This document shows positions 1 to 6,828 of a DNA stretch of 64,000 nt, one piece after another (position 1 is the first letter of the stretch; every line of letters starts with the position of its first letter). The stretch comes from Henriciella barbarensis. GTDB lineage: Bacteria > Pseudomonadota > Alphaproteobacteria > Caulobacterales > Hyphomonadaceae. Location of the stretch: contig NZ_QWGB01000014.1 in NCBI RefSeq assembly GCF_003576345.1, forward strand, positions 1 to 64,000, in the 5' to 3' direction. The notes below the pieces were generated by a model. The model had not been told where the DNA came from, did not search any database, and saw nothing but the letters and a program-made list of their open reading frames with translations. Made by a program: the position numbers and the translations under genes.

Positions 1-26
1 TGACCCAGCCCCGTGATCCGGGCCGT

Positions 27-953
27 TCATTCGGAGAGTCTGTTCGCCTTTCTTTCTGTTGGTTGGTTTGAGGTCAAGGCCCGGCGAGCGGAGCCACCGC
101 GACGCTCAAGCGAGCCGGGCCGGTGTCTGCGGTGCTGAGCGGCATAGGTCAACGGAGCAAGTCCGCCGAGTGCGGTGTGCGGCCGTGTCGTGTTGTAATC
201 GATCCGCCAGGCTTCGATGATGCGCCGGGCGTCACCGAGACTGTCGAAGAGATGCTCGTTCAGGCACTCGTCGCGCAGCCGGCCGTTGAAGCTTTCGACG
301 AAGGCATTCTGTGTCGGCTTTCCCGGCGCGATGTAATGCCACTCGATGCCGACCTCGCGGACCCATTTCAGGATCGCATGACTGGTGAGCTCAGTGCCAT
401 TGTCGGAGACGATCATCTTCGGAGCGCCCCGCTGGGCGATGAGGCGGGACAGCTCCCTCGCGACCCGCACGCCGGACAAGGAGACATCGACGACCACAGC
501 CAGGGCTTCCCGGGAGAAGTCGTCGACAACACAGAGCGTGCGGAACCGGCGGCCATCGCTGAGGGCATCCGACACGAAGTCCAGGCTCCATCGCTCATTC
601 GCCTGTTCCGGCAGGAGCATGGGCGAACGCGTGCCTGTCGCCCGCTTTCGCCCGCGTCGTCGTTTCACGGCCAACCCCTCCTCGGCATAGATGCGGTAGA
701 TCTTCTTGTGATTGGCACTGAGGCCCTCGCGGTCCAGCAGGATGCCGAGCCTGCGATAGCCGAACCGGCGGCGTTCACCAGCCAGCTCCCGTAGCCTCTG
801 GCGCAGCTTCTCGTCACCGCCATCGCGTTTCTCATACTGGAAGGTGGACCGATCGAGATCGGCCAGCAGGCAGGCCCGACGCTCCGACAGGCCATGCGTT
901 TCCATCACGTGGTGCACGGCCTTCCGCTTCGCATCGGGCGTCAGAAGTTTTTT
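27..953 (-). CDS. IS3-family transposase OrfB (DDE integrase, made by -1 frameshift)
   Basis: This is the catalytic subunit of the element, with an HTH_21-like N-terminal part followed by an rve integrase core. The DDE triad is visible as D in [10 protein letters not shown] in [12 protein letters not shown] and E in [14 protein letters not shown]. The frame has no start of its own near the junction and is entered from OrfA at the A-AAA-AAC run at 947-953, giving an OrfAB fusion. The frame is intact to its TGA at 27-29, so the element may still be active. The C-terminal tail after [15 protein letters not shown] is basic and of unclear role. Confidence 0.9.
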   Translation of the reverse strand, partial: KKLLTPDAKRKAVHHVMETHGLSERRACLLADLDRSTFQYEKRDGGDEKLRQRLRELAGERRRFGYRRLGILLDREGLSANHKKIYRIYAEEGLAVKRRRGRKRATGTRSPMLLPEQANERWSLDFVSDALSDGRRFRTLCVVDDFSREALAVVVDVSLSGVRVARELSRLIAQRGAPKMIVSDNGTELTSHAILKWVREVGIEWHYIAPGKPTQNAFVESFNGRLRDECLNEHLFDSLGDARRIIEAWRIDYNTTRPHTALGGLAPLTYAAQHRRHRPGSLERRGGSARRALTSNQPTERKANRLSE

Positions 954-1207
954 GTCGCCAGGTCCTTCAGGGCGGCATTGTCCAGCATGGCATCGGCCAG
1001 GAGGCGCTTCAGCTTCGAGTTCTCCTCCTCCAGCGTCTTCAACCGCCGGGCGTCCGACACCGTCATGCCGCCGAACTTCGCCTTGTACTTGTAGAAGGTC
1101 GCATCCGAGATGCCGTACTTGCGGCAGATATCGGCCGTCTTCACACCAGCTTCGTGCTCCCGGATCATCCCAATGATCTGTTCTTCGGAAAATCGTGATT
1201 TGCGCAT
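941..1207 (-). CDS. IS3-family transposase OrfA
   Basis: This 88-residue DNA-binding subunit begins [21 protein letters not shown] and carries an HTH_Tnp_1 helix-turn-helix in roughly residues 5-45 ([20 protein letters not shown]). A leucine-zipper-like stretch follows ([21 protein letters not shown]). The frame stops at 941-943, just after the slippery run that lets ribosomes slide into the OrfB frame. This start gives the standard IS3 OrfA beginning; a longer upstream frame exists in the other register but is not a plausible protein. Confidence 0.92.
   Translation of the reverse strand: MRKSRFSEEQIIGMIREHEAGVKTADICRKYGISDATFYKYKAKFGGMTVSDARRLKTLEEENSKLKRLLADAMLDNAALKDLATKNF
947..953 (-). 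promoter_or_regulatory. Programmed -1 frameshift heptamer A-AAA-AAC
   Basis: On the minus strand the OrfA codons ACA AAA AAC TTC TGA contain a canonical X-XXY-YYZ slippery heptamer eight bases before the OrfA stop codon. Slipping back one base gives AAA AAA CTT CTG ACG and continues into OrfB. This is the known IS3-family strategy for making the OrfAB transposase. Confidence 0.85.
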
Positions 1208-1267
1208 CTGTCATCCTCTTCGTGTCGAGGACTCTGCAAATTCATGGCCGGAAATTACGGGGCTGGG

Positions 1268-2014
1268 TCAGATCGCATCGAGCGAGGCGTAGATTTCTGC
1301 AAATGCGGCCCCCTTAGAACTAGGCAGACGATCCTTCTGCGGGTACTTGGTGTCAATTTCGCCTTTGATACGGCTCAGGATGATTGCCCAGTTGCGCTCC
1401 GCAGGTTTTACCGGATCGGGAATATTCAGCAGCTCCGAAAACTTCTGAATGCCCACTTCCAACATGCGCATGGCGTGAAAAACCGCTGCAGTAGAACGCT
1501 GCAATGCCAAGCATTTGGATGCTTCTGAAAGTTCTCGTGCCGCATCAGGGAAAATGCGCTCAATGTCCCAATCGACCAGCTTCGCGGCGGGCTGCAACAA
1601 ACCGTATTGAGCGCGGTCCAGTACCATAAACCCCATAAGGCCGACCTCGTCCGTAAGGCGAGTTTCAACGTCCTTAATAGCGACCCGCATGTCATCGACG
1701 CTCAATACGCTAGAGTTATTGTCCAATTCGTTTCGATATCTCTCGGCAGCCATATGGGCCAGCTCAGCGCCCACGAAACCAGTTGCCGCCGAAAGGTCCT
1801 TAAATTGGTTCGCCATAAAGGTACGAAACTCCGGGGTCAGCAATTCGCCCTTCGCCTCAATTGACCACTGCTCAATCTGTGCCCGAATGTTTGAAACGAG
1901 CGTCACAGTCTGGATGAAGCGTTGAGCGTTTAGATCCTTCATAAGTCTCGCAAAGCTCCAAATTTCTCCAGCCAGCGGGATGCGCCCGCAAGGCGATTCG
2001 ATCTCAAGTTTCAT
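1268..2014 (-). pseudogene. HEPN-like protein, 3' end cut off by the IS3 element
   Basis: 248 residues remain, from MKLEIESPCGR to ...AFAEIYASLDAI. The TGA that closes the frame (1268-1270) is the terminal TGA of the inserted IS, so the stop is not native. The STAAVFHAMRMLEVGIQKF helix and the ending SLDAI resemble a family of alpha-helical HEPN-like proteins in which an R-N-x-x-x-H segment follows soon after; if so, the insertion removed it. No Shine-Dalgarno is obvious. The palindrome GGATATATCC lies directly upstream (2016-2025). Function unknown; the HEPN assignment is from memory of the family and moderately sure. Confidence 0.6.
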
Positions 2015-2072
2015 AGGATATATCCAAACTCAAAGCGCTTGGGTACGCTTTGTATGATATTAGGAAAAATAT

Positions 2073-2099
2073 CCTAATTATATACTTGACAAAGCAGGC
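2073..2099 (+). repeat. Left terminal inverted repeat of the IS1595 element
   Basis: 27 bases, identical in inverted orientation to 4738-4764. It contains an inward-facing TTGACA (2086-2091) that forms the -35 box of the transposase promoter. The target duplication AAAAATAT lies immediately to the left at 2065-2072. Confidence 0.93.
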
Positions 2100-2113
2100 C
2101 CTTTGGCTACCTT
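2086..2113 (+). promoter_or_regulatory. Promoter of the IS1595 transposase
   Basis: TTGACA at 2086-2091, a 16-base spacer, then TACCTT at 2108-2113. The -35 box lies inside the terminal repeat and the -10 box inside the element. AAGGAG at 2121-2126 then serves the ATG at 2135. The same TTGACA occurs inward-facing in the right repeat but lacks a convincing -10. Confidence 0.65.
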
Positions 2114-2134
2114 AGCAGCCAAGGAGAACAGCCA

Positions 2135-3139
2135 ATGTCTATCGCTCTTACAGATCCGATCTTCACCGACGAGGACGCAGCGCGCGAGCATCTTGAGGCG
2201 CAGCGCTGGCCTGACGGCGCGGTGTGCCCACACTGCGGTTGCGTAGGCGAGGATCACGTAACTCCGATCAAGGGTGCCCGTGCGCGTCCATCCAAAGCCC
2301 ATCCAGAGGGCAAGGAGCGCAAGGGCCTCTATCAATGCAACGGCTGCCGCAAGCAGTTCACCGTCACCGTTAAAACCGTGTTCGAACGCTCCAAGGTACC
2401 GCTCAACAAATGGCTGGCCGCTACCTACCTTCTGGCGTCTTCAAAGAAGGGCATGTCAGCCCACCAGCTGCACCGTATGCTTGGCGTTACCTACAAGACC
2501 GCTTGGTTCATGTTTCACCGCATCCGCGAAGCCATGAAGGAAGACAACTCCACGTCTGGCCCGCTCGGTGGCGAGGGCAAGATTGTCGAAGCCGACGAAA
2601 CCTATATCGGCAAGCGTGACGTGCCTTACGTCTCCCCGCGCCGCATCAAGGAAGGTCGCCCGTTCCTCAAGTCGGGTGGCAACCAGAAGCGCCCTGTCGT
2701 CTCCCTCGTGGAGCGCGGTGGCCGTGTCCGTTCCTTCCATGTCCGTATCGCCAACAAGGCGCAGGTGCGTGACATTCTGGTCCGCAATGCAGACCGCAAG
2801 TCCCGCCTGTTCACTGACGAGTCGCGCCTCTACACCACGACCGGCCAAGAGTACGCAGACCACAAGACCGTCAATCACTCCGCCAAGGAGTATGCGCGCG
2901 GCGAGGTTCACACCAACACGATTGAGAACGTCTTTTCTGTCTTCAAGCGTGGCATGACTGGCGTGTACCAGCATTGCGGCGAAGCCCATCTTCACCGCTA
3001 CCTCTCAGAGTTTGACTTCCGCTATAACCGCCGTCAGGCGCTAGGCGTGAATGACGAGGACCGTCACAACCAGCTTCTCAAAGCCGTGGCAGGCAAGCGC
3101 CTGACCTATCGGCGGACTGGTGAAGCCGCGCTCGCCTAA
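2135..3139 (+). CDS. IS1595-family transposase (ISXO2-like DDE domain)
   Basis: This 334-residue transposase has an N-terminal zinc ribbon, with CPHC at about residues 31-34 and CNGC near residue 70, followed by a helical segment (KWLAATYLLASSKKGMSAHQLHRMLGVTYKTAWFMFHRIREAM). The ISXO2-like catalytic domain shows VEADETYIG, LFTDESRLY and NTIENVFSVFKRG. Its length is normal for the family and the frame is intact. AAGGAG lies 8 bases before the ATG. It is the only recognisable transposition gene in the element and should act on the 27-bp terminal repeats. Confidence 0.95.
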   Translation: MSIALTDPIFTDEDAAREHLEAQRWPDGAVCPHCGCVGEDHVTPIKGARARPSKAHPEGKERKGLYQCNGCRKQFTVTVKTVFERSKVPLNKWLAATYLLASSKKGMSAHQLHRMLGVTYKTAWFMFHRIREAMKEDNSTSGPLGGEGKIVEADETYIGKRDVPYVSPRRIKEGRPFLKSGGNQKRPVVSLVERGGRVRSFHVRIANKAQVRDILVRNADRKSRLFTDESRLYTTTGQEYADHKTVNHSAKEYARGEVHTNTIENVFSVFKRGMTGVYQHCGEAHLHRYLSEFDFRYNRRQALGVNDEDRHNQLLKAVAGKRLTYRRTGEAALA

Positions 3140-3230
3140 GCAGCTGGCGCGCGCCTTCAAGCGTCATCGAAAACGCAAAAAGACTCGACTTTGAAGAATC
3201 CTGTACGCCTAGTCCGCAGAGGAGGGGCGC

Positions 3231-3545
3231 ATGGAGATTTACTCAGCACGTGTTGTTGTCGGCAGCAACTTATGCCGCTGTGATGTCATCTATCACGACG
3301 ACGAGTATTGGCTTGTTGCAGAATGGCTCGACACCCCATCAGAAGGATGGTCATCCCCAGCGCGATTAGTTGGGCTGCGCGGGGTCGATCATAAGATTCT
3401 TCAGGGGAATGATCCCCGTATAGTGGTAAGCTACTCACTACCCACATTTCTTTTCGACACGCAGACCCCGTTACCGCAAGAACACGAGTACGAGGTTTGG
3501 GATCTCCCGCCAATCCGTATCCGCGATAAGAGGGGGATGAGCTAG
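3231..3545 (+). CDS. Hypothetical protein, IS1595 passenger
   Basis: 104 residues beginning MEIYSARVVVGSNLCRC. I recognise no family. It reads as a small soluble alpha/beta protein rich in aromatic residues (YHDDEYWLVAEWLD) with no signal peptide or membrane segment. A strong ribosome site, GAGGAGG, sits just upstream of the ATG, which supports expression. It lies 91 bases after the transposase in the same direction and ends right against the 3' end of the opposite-strand gene at 3546. Codon use is more AT-rich than in the flanking chromosome. Confidence 0.6.
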   Translation: MEIYSARVVVGSNLCRCDVIYHDDEYWLVAEWLDTPSEGWSSPARLVGLRGVDHKILQGNDPRIVVSYSLPTFLFDTQTPLPQEHEYEVWDLPPIRIRDKRGMS

Positions 3546-3719
3546 TCATTCGCCCTTGCGGCGACGCCTCAGCGGATCAATCGGCCCCATCTTGTGCCGT
3601 CGCTCGGACTCGCGCTTAGCTTTAGCCTCGTCCTTTACGTCACCCTGCGGCTTTGGCTTCTGATCCATCAGCCGCTTCAGGGTGTCATTGAATTTCTTTT
3701 CGTCTTTTGAGTCTGTCAT
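3546..3719 (-). CDS. Small charged hypothetical protein, IS1595 passenger
   Basis: 57 residues from MTDSKDEKKFNDTLKRLMDQ to a strongly basic tail DPLRRRRKGE. It is lysine/arginine rich with an acidic-basic helical N-terminus, which might suit nucleic-acid binding. The frame extends upstream, but MTDSKDE is the natural start. Its ATG lies at 3719-3717 and overlaps the ATG of the opposite-strand gene at 3718-3720 (shared CATG), so the two cannot have independent upstream regions. No strong Shine-Dalgarno is seen. Family not recognised; the protein-like composition is the main support. Confidence 0.5.
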   Translation of the reverse strand: MTDSKDEKKFNDTLKRLMDQKPKPQGDVKDEAKAKRESERRHKMGPIDPLRRRRKGE

Positions 3720-4554
3720 GCCTAAACGTAAGCCTAAAGTTCGCGTCGGGGTCAGGTGCGATGGATTCTTGCGCGAAATCCTCACAATACGAGAGTCGCC
3801 AAAAGGTGAGCTTCGCATTATGCCGCGCGTCGAGCGGTTTAGCACTAGCCACCCACTATCCGCGACCATCCTTACACCGCCGCCACGGATAACAGGAACG
3901 TACTTCTCAGTTCACAACTCACCGCGAAGCGACGGTGTTCTTTTCAAGTTTTCCCAGGAATTAGGCGACGGGCGCAGAAGCACCGTCGCTCAATTCGTAG
4001 AGGACGGGAAAACATCCGTGTGCAACGTTCTGTTCTCAAAAATCTGTCCCGAGCTTGACGAAACCTACACCCTTCGAGCGGGCAGACGAGATGAAACCGT
4101 AGAGCTAATGTCGTTCTCGTTGCGAGACCGAGCGTCTTTCGCTTTTTCTGTCGTCATAACCAACGCAGTTGATACCGCCGCCATTCCAGACGGGCACACC
4201 ATGACAGCGCTTCGCTTCAGAAATTGGTTTGTGTGCATCCACTATAGTCTTTGCACGCTACCGTCTCGCGCTTTTGGGTCGATGCAGGTGGTTGGCACCA
4301 GTCCCATGCAAATGAACGGCGTCCCCGTGAACGAAGATGAACCTCGAAAGGTGAGGGCCAAAAACAGAGGCCAGCTAATCTCCGACATACTTGGGTATGA
4401 ATCGGCCTGTGGTCGCCACCTACAGTTAGAGATTGCTAGCGCCATGTCTGAGCCACTCCGAAGCGCCTTTCTAGCTCAAGACTTTTACTTCCACACAAAC
4501 CCAGCCGCACTATTGAGACGGCGCATGCAGCGCGGCGACATAATATTCGAATAG
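3718..4554 (+). CDS. Hypothetical protein, IS1595 passenger
   Basis: About 278 residues beginning MPKRKPKVRVGVRCDGFLRE. An in-frame GTG at 3682 would add 12 residues, and neither start has a clear ribosome site. I recognise no family. The protein has mixed beta-rich composition and no membrane segment or signal peptide, and ends ...LLRRRMQRGDIIFE. Its 3' end overlaps by 45 bases the convergent gene at 4510-4695. Base composition is visibly lower in GC than the transposase and the chromosome, suggesting that the cargo has a different origin. Confidence 0.55.
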   Translation: MPKRKPKVRVGVRCDGFLREILTIRESPKGELRIMPRVERFSTSHPLSATILTPPPRITGTYFSVHNSPRSDGVLFKFSQELGDGRRSTVAQFVEDGKTSVCNVLFSKICPELDETYTLRAGRRDETVELMSFSLRDRASFAFSVVITNAVDTAAIPDGHTMTALRFRNWFVCIHYSLCTLPSRAFGSMQVVGTSPMQMNGVPVNEDEPRKVRAKNRGQLISDILGYESACGRHLQLEIASAMSEPLRSAFLAQDFYFHTNPAALLRRRMQRGDIIFE

Positions 4555-4695
4555 CTCCGCCGCTAGGTCGAATAGCGATGCGTCAGCAGTGTTTTCCCAT
4601 TGCGCGATTATCTCAGTCGCCTTGACCGCCATATCTGGTGTCATGCGGTCTGGAAGGCTGCGCCCCCACATCGCGTCTTCATTCCCATCCTTCAT
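4510..4695 (-). CDS. Small hypothetical protein, IS1595 passenger
   Basis: 61 residues, MKDGNEDAMWGRSLPDRMT...FEYYVAALHAPSQ, probably all-helical and acidic. The ATG at 4695 is preceded by GGAAGGA at good spacing, which makes translation credible. It reads inward from the right terminal repeat and its 3' end overlaps the gene at 3718-4554. Family not recognised. Confidence 0.5.
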   Translation of the reverse strand: MKDGNEDAMWGRSLPDRMTPDMAVKATEIIAQWENTADASLFDLAAELFEYYVAALHAPSQ

Positions 4696-4737
4696 AGGTA
4701 TCCTTCCAGATACTCAACAATGGCGGGCGAATCGGGA

Positions 4738-4764
4738 GCCTGCTTTGTCAAGTATATAATTAGG
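4738..4764 (-). repeat. Right terminal inverted repeat of the IS1595 element
   Basis: Exact inverted copy of 2073-2099. The second copy of the 8-bp target duplication AAAAATAT follows at 4765-4772. Confidence 0.93.
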
Positions 4765-4828
4765 AAAAATATCCTACACCTGTCTCGCGCACCTTAAGGT
4801 GGGACGCACGAGACAACAGGAGTAGGAA

Positions 4829-5215
4829 ATGAACTCTACCAAAAACAGGCTCCATGACGAGCACAGCGTCCGCCTCGCAGTCGGGCTGACAGGATATGCG
4901 CTGCAAATCCCTTCTGAGGCGATCCTGTCTTCATCCGCGCGCGACCATCAGGTGGTGCGGGCCCGTCAGGTTGCAATGTATCTCTCGCATGTCGGGCTGG
5001 GGATGAGCCTTGCGCGCGTCGCAACAGCGTTGGAGCGGGACCGCTCTACCGTCGCGCATGGTTGCCACAGGATCGAGGATATGCGCGACGACCCGGACAT
5101 CGATGCCTGGCTGGACCTGATGGAGAACAAGCTGCGCGAGGCTGCGGATGTCGGCCTATCTGGCGGCGGGCAGGGGTTTAGCCAGCGGCCGCTTCGGTGC
5201 CGGCGACCGACTTGA
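4829..5215 (+). CDS. DnaA domain-IV-like DNA-binding protein
   Basis: 128 residues with only the C-terminal DNA-binding part of DnaA. RQVAMYLSHVGLGMSLARVATALERDRSTVAHG aligns with the DnaA domain IV signature (helix-turn-helix plus basic loop, usually RDHSTVxHA). There is no AAA+ ATPase domain, so it cannot replace DnaA as initiator; it could bind DnaA-box-like sites as a repressor or regulator. GGAG lies about 10 bases before the ATG. The last 38 bases overlap the convergent sufE 3' end. It was originally divergent from the HEPN-like gene at 1268-2014, from which the IS1595 insertion now separates it by 2.7 kb. Confidence 0.75.
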   Translation: MNSTKNRLHDEHSVRLAVGLTGYALQIPSEAILSSSARDHQVVRARQVAMYLSHVGLGMSLARVATALERDRSTVAHGCHRIEDMRDDPDIDAWLDLMENKLREAADVGLSGGGQGFSQRPLRCRRPT

Positions 5216-5612
5216 TCCGTTCCAGCATGGAAGCAAGACCATTGGAGCGCTGCGCCGACAGCGCTTCGCTGACACCAATCTCATCGAAAAAGGACATCGC
5301 ATCGAAGGCTGAAATTTCCGACGCCTTTGCACCGGAATAGAGCCGGATGAGGATGGCAATCAGGCCCGACACAATGAGTGCATCGGACTCAGCGCGGATC
5401 TTCAGTTGATCGCTATTCTCTGGCTCAATCACCATCCATACTTGGGAGGCGCAGCCGCGAACCCGAGTGTCTTCGCTCCGTTCGCTGGAGTCGAGTGGCG
5501 GGTTCGCCTTGCCCATATCAATGATGTGGGCGTAGCGGGTCTCCCAATCGTCGAGAAACTCAAACTCTGCAGAAATGTCCTGGGCGCGTTCTGTAACTGT
5601 CATGCCGCTCAT
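5178..5612 (-). CDS. sufE: SufE family cysteine-desulfurase activator
   Basis: 144 residues with the SufE fold signature. The sulfur-accepting cysteine is in VRGCASQVW at about residue 54, and FLDDWETRYAHIIDMG is the usual N-terminal helix. SufE takes persulfide from SufS and stimulates iron-sulfur cluster assembly in the cytoplasm. No other suf genes are adjacent. MSGMTVTERA has two possible starts (5612 or 5603), and the shorter one agrees better with family members. It converges with the DnaA-like gene. Confidence 0.92.
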   Translation of the reverse strand: MSGMTVTERAQDISAEFEFLDDWETRYAHIIDMGKANPPLDSSERSEDTRVRGCASQVWMVIEPENSDQLKIRAESDALIVSGLIAILIRLYSGAKASEISAFDAMSFFDEIGVSEALSAQRSNGLASMLERIKSVAGTEAAAG

Positions 5613-5629
5613 TTGGGGCAGAAACAGGT

Positions 5630-5664
5630 AAAAGAAAACCCCGGCCCCCAGCTGAGGGTCGGGG
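5630..5664 (-). terminator. Rho-independent terminator of the gene at 5688-6737
   Basis: On the minus strand CCCCGACCC pairs with a GGGCCGGGG-type arm (about 9 bp with one wobble) and is followed by TTTTCTTTT. It lies directly after the minus-strand exported-protein gene. Confidence 0.8.
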
Positions 5665-5687
5665 CGAGAGATTGAATACGTGTGATC

Positions 5688-6737
5688 CTAGTTGCTGACC
5701 TTGGCGATGCAACTTCCAATCTCAGCAAGTGCATGCTCCCCAAGGCAGAATGGCACCTCGAAATGCTGGTGCGTCGCCGCGATGCACTGCTGAAGGTTGA
5801 GGTTGGCCATATTCATGCAGCCGGAGGTCTGACTTTCGGTCATAGCGCCCTGAATCGGTGCAGGGCCGGTCTGTTCACTGCCAAGCACGCGGTAGGCTGC
5901 AAGCGTGGCGATCTTGTCGGCGACCTGCTCACTGCCTGGGGCGACGCTGCGGCGGGTGCCGCCCGTAATGGTGCGTACATTTGCGACACGGACGCGATCC
6001 GAAGCACCGTTGATGTTGCGCCAGATCGATGGGGCACCGACCCGGCCGGCCGTCGAAAGGACATTGCCGATATCGGGCGCGCGGAAAGCGGTCGTCATGT
6101 CATTGCTGGCGGTACGGCCAATCAGCGATTCGGCGCGAAGGCGGGTCGCCAGTGCGCCGGAGTCGCCGAGCTTGCCCTTGGCCCAGCCATAGGACTGAAG
6201 GCTGTAGGCCTGCTGCTTGACCGTTTGCGCGGTAGCCTGGAGTCGCTGTGCATCAGCTGCGCCTGCATTGAGGGCTGCGCTGACAGCAGCAGAGCCGCCA
6301 TGAAGTGTGCGGGCATAGCGCACATCATTCTGCAGGCCACGAACGAGGAAGTCGCGGCCATAATAGGCTTCGCCATCGCGGACGGCGGCGCGGAATTCAG
6401 GGTCCTGCGAGGCGATCAGCGCCGAATAGGCGATCCAGCCACGAGAGAGTTGGTTATGGTTCTGGCTGCCTAGATCGTTGAGCGCCGACTGGATCGACGC
6501 GACGTCCTCGAACCTTTTCTGTTCAAGTCGGGTCACGTCATTCTGATAGGTGGCATATACCGCTGCGGCCGTCGCGAGCGGGTCTGGTGCGGGCGCGATG
6601 CTGTAGGGCTGAACTGTCGGAATGGCCGCCGTGGAGGCAGGCTCAGAGGCCTGTTCAGACGTGTTGTCCTGGGCCGTGGCGGTAAGTGCCAAAAGCGTGC
6701 CGGCGGTCACTGCTGCGTGAATTCTTCCGAGTTTCAT
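5688..6737 (-). CDS. Exported hypothetical protein
   Basis: 349 residues. The start MKLGRIHAAVTAGTLLALTATAQD at 6737 gives a clear Sec signal peptide cleaved near TATA-QD, with GGGGAAAC upstream; a longer frame to 6797 looks like leader DNA. The mature part is mainly helical and alanine/glutamine rich (ATAAAVYATYQNDVTRLEQKRF; LNAGAADAQRLQATAQTVKQQ). The C-terminal section has three cysteines (GCMNMANLNLQQC...PFCLGEHALAEIGSC). A terminator follows at 5630-5664. I recognise no named domain; probably periplasmic. Confidence 0.7.
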   Translation of the reverse strand: MKLGRIHAAVTAGTLLALTATAQDNTSEQASEPASTAAIPTVQPYSIAPAPDPLATAAAVYATYQNDVTRLEQKRFEDVASIQSALNDLGSQNHNQLSRGWIAYSALIASQDPEFRAAVRDGEAYYGRDFLVRGLQNDVRYARTLHGGSAAVSAALNAGAADAQRLQATAQTVKQQAYSLQSYGWAKGKLGDSGALATRLRAESLIGRTASNDMTTAFRAPDIGNVLSTAGRVGAPSIWRNINGASDRVRVANVRTITGGTRRSVAPGSEQVADKIATLAAYRVLGSEQTGPAPIQGAMTESQTSGCMNMANLNLQQCIAATHQHFEVPFCLGEHALAEIGSCIAKVSN

Positions 6738-6828
6738 TCTGTTTCCCCTGAGACGCGAAGGCATGCCTCGCTCTATCATTCTGGCGCAACTCGCCATAAT
6801 CTAGGGCATAATAGGCAACCGACTCAAC

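Larger units (their letters stand above)
1..1270 (-). mobile_element. IS3-family insertion sequence (IS407-like)
   Basis: The element ends in inverted repeats: the first 14 bases (TGACCCAGCCCCGT) are repeated inverted at 1257-1270, and similarity continues imperfectly for about 10 more bases. It has the TG...CA tips typical of IS3 elements and a typical length of about 1.27 kb. Two overlapping minus-strand frames encode OrfA and the OrfB integrase, joined by a slippery run. The left end coincides with the first base of the window, so the left flank and the target duplication cannot be checked. It has inserted in the 3' part of the gene at 1268-2014. The IS407-group placement rests on the [18 protein letters not shown] motif. 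Confidence 0.93.
2073..4764 (+). mobile_element. IS1595-family element with four passenger genes
   Basis: The 2,692-bp element is bounded by a perfect 27-bp terminal inverted repeat starting CCTAATTATATAC (2073-2099 and 4738-4764). It is flanked by an 8-bp direct repeat AAAAATAT (2065-2072 and 4765-4772), the duplication length known for IS1595. It contains an ISXO2-type transposase and four downstream frames on both strands with no transposition motifs, so it is an IS with cargo. The uninterrupted target was TAGG-AAAAATAT-CCTA, a near palindrome whose flanks match the tips of the element. The matching, undegraded ends suggest a recent insertion. Confidence 0.92.

Noticed and set aside
123-794. 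Plus-strand frame inside the IS3 element
   Set aside because: Antisense to the integrase; no ribosome site and no family resemblance.
2065-2072. Reading the 16-bp direct repeat at both IS1595 ends as a 16-bp target duplication
   Set aside because: The 27-bp inverted repeat already accounts for the inner four bases on each side, leaving exactly 8 bp, the known duplication length of the family.
5682-6473. 263-codon plus-strand frame
   Set aside because: Antisense to the exported protein gene, which has a signal peptide, ribosome site and terminator.
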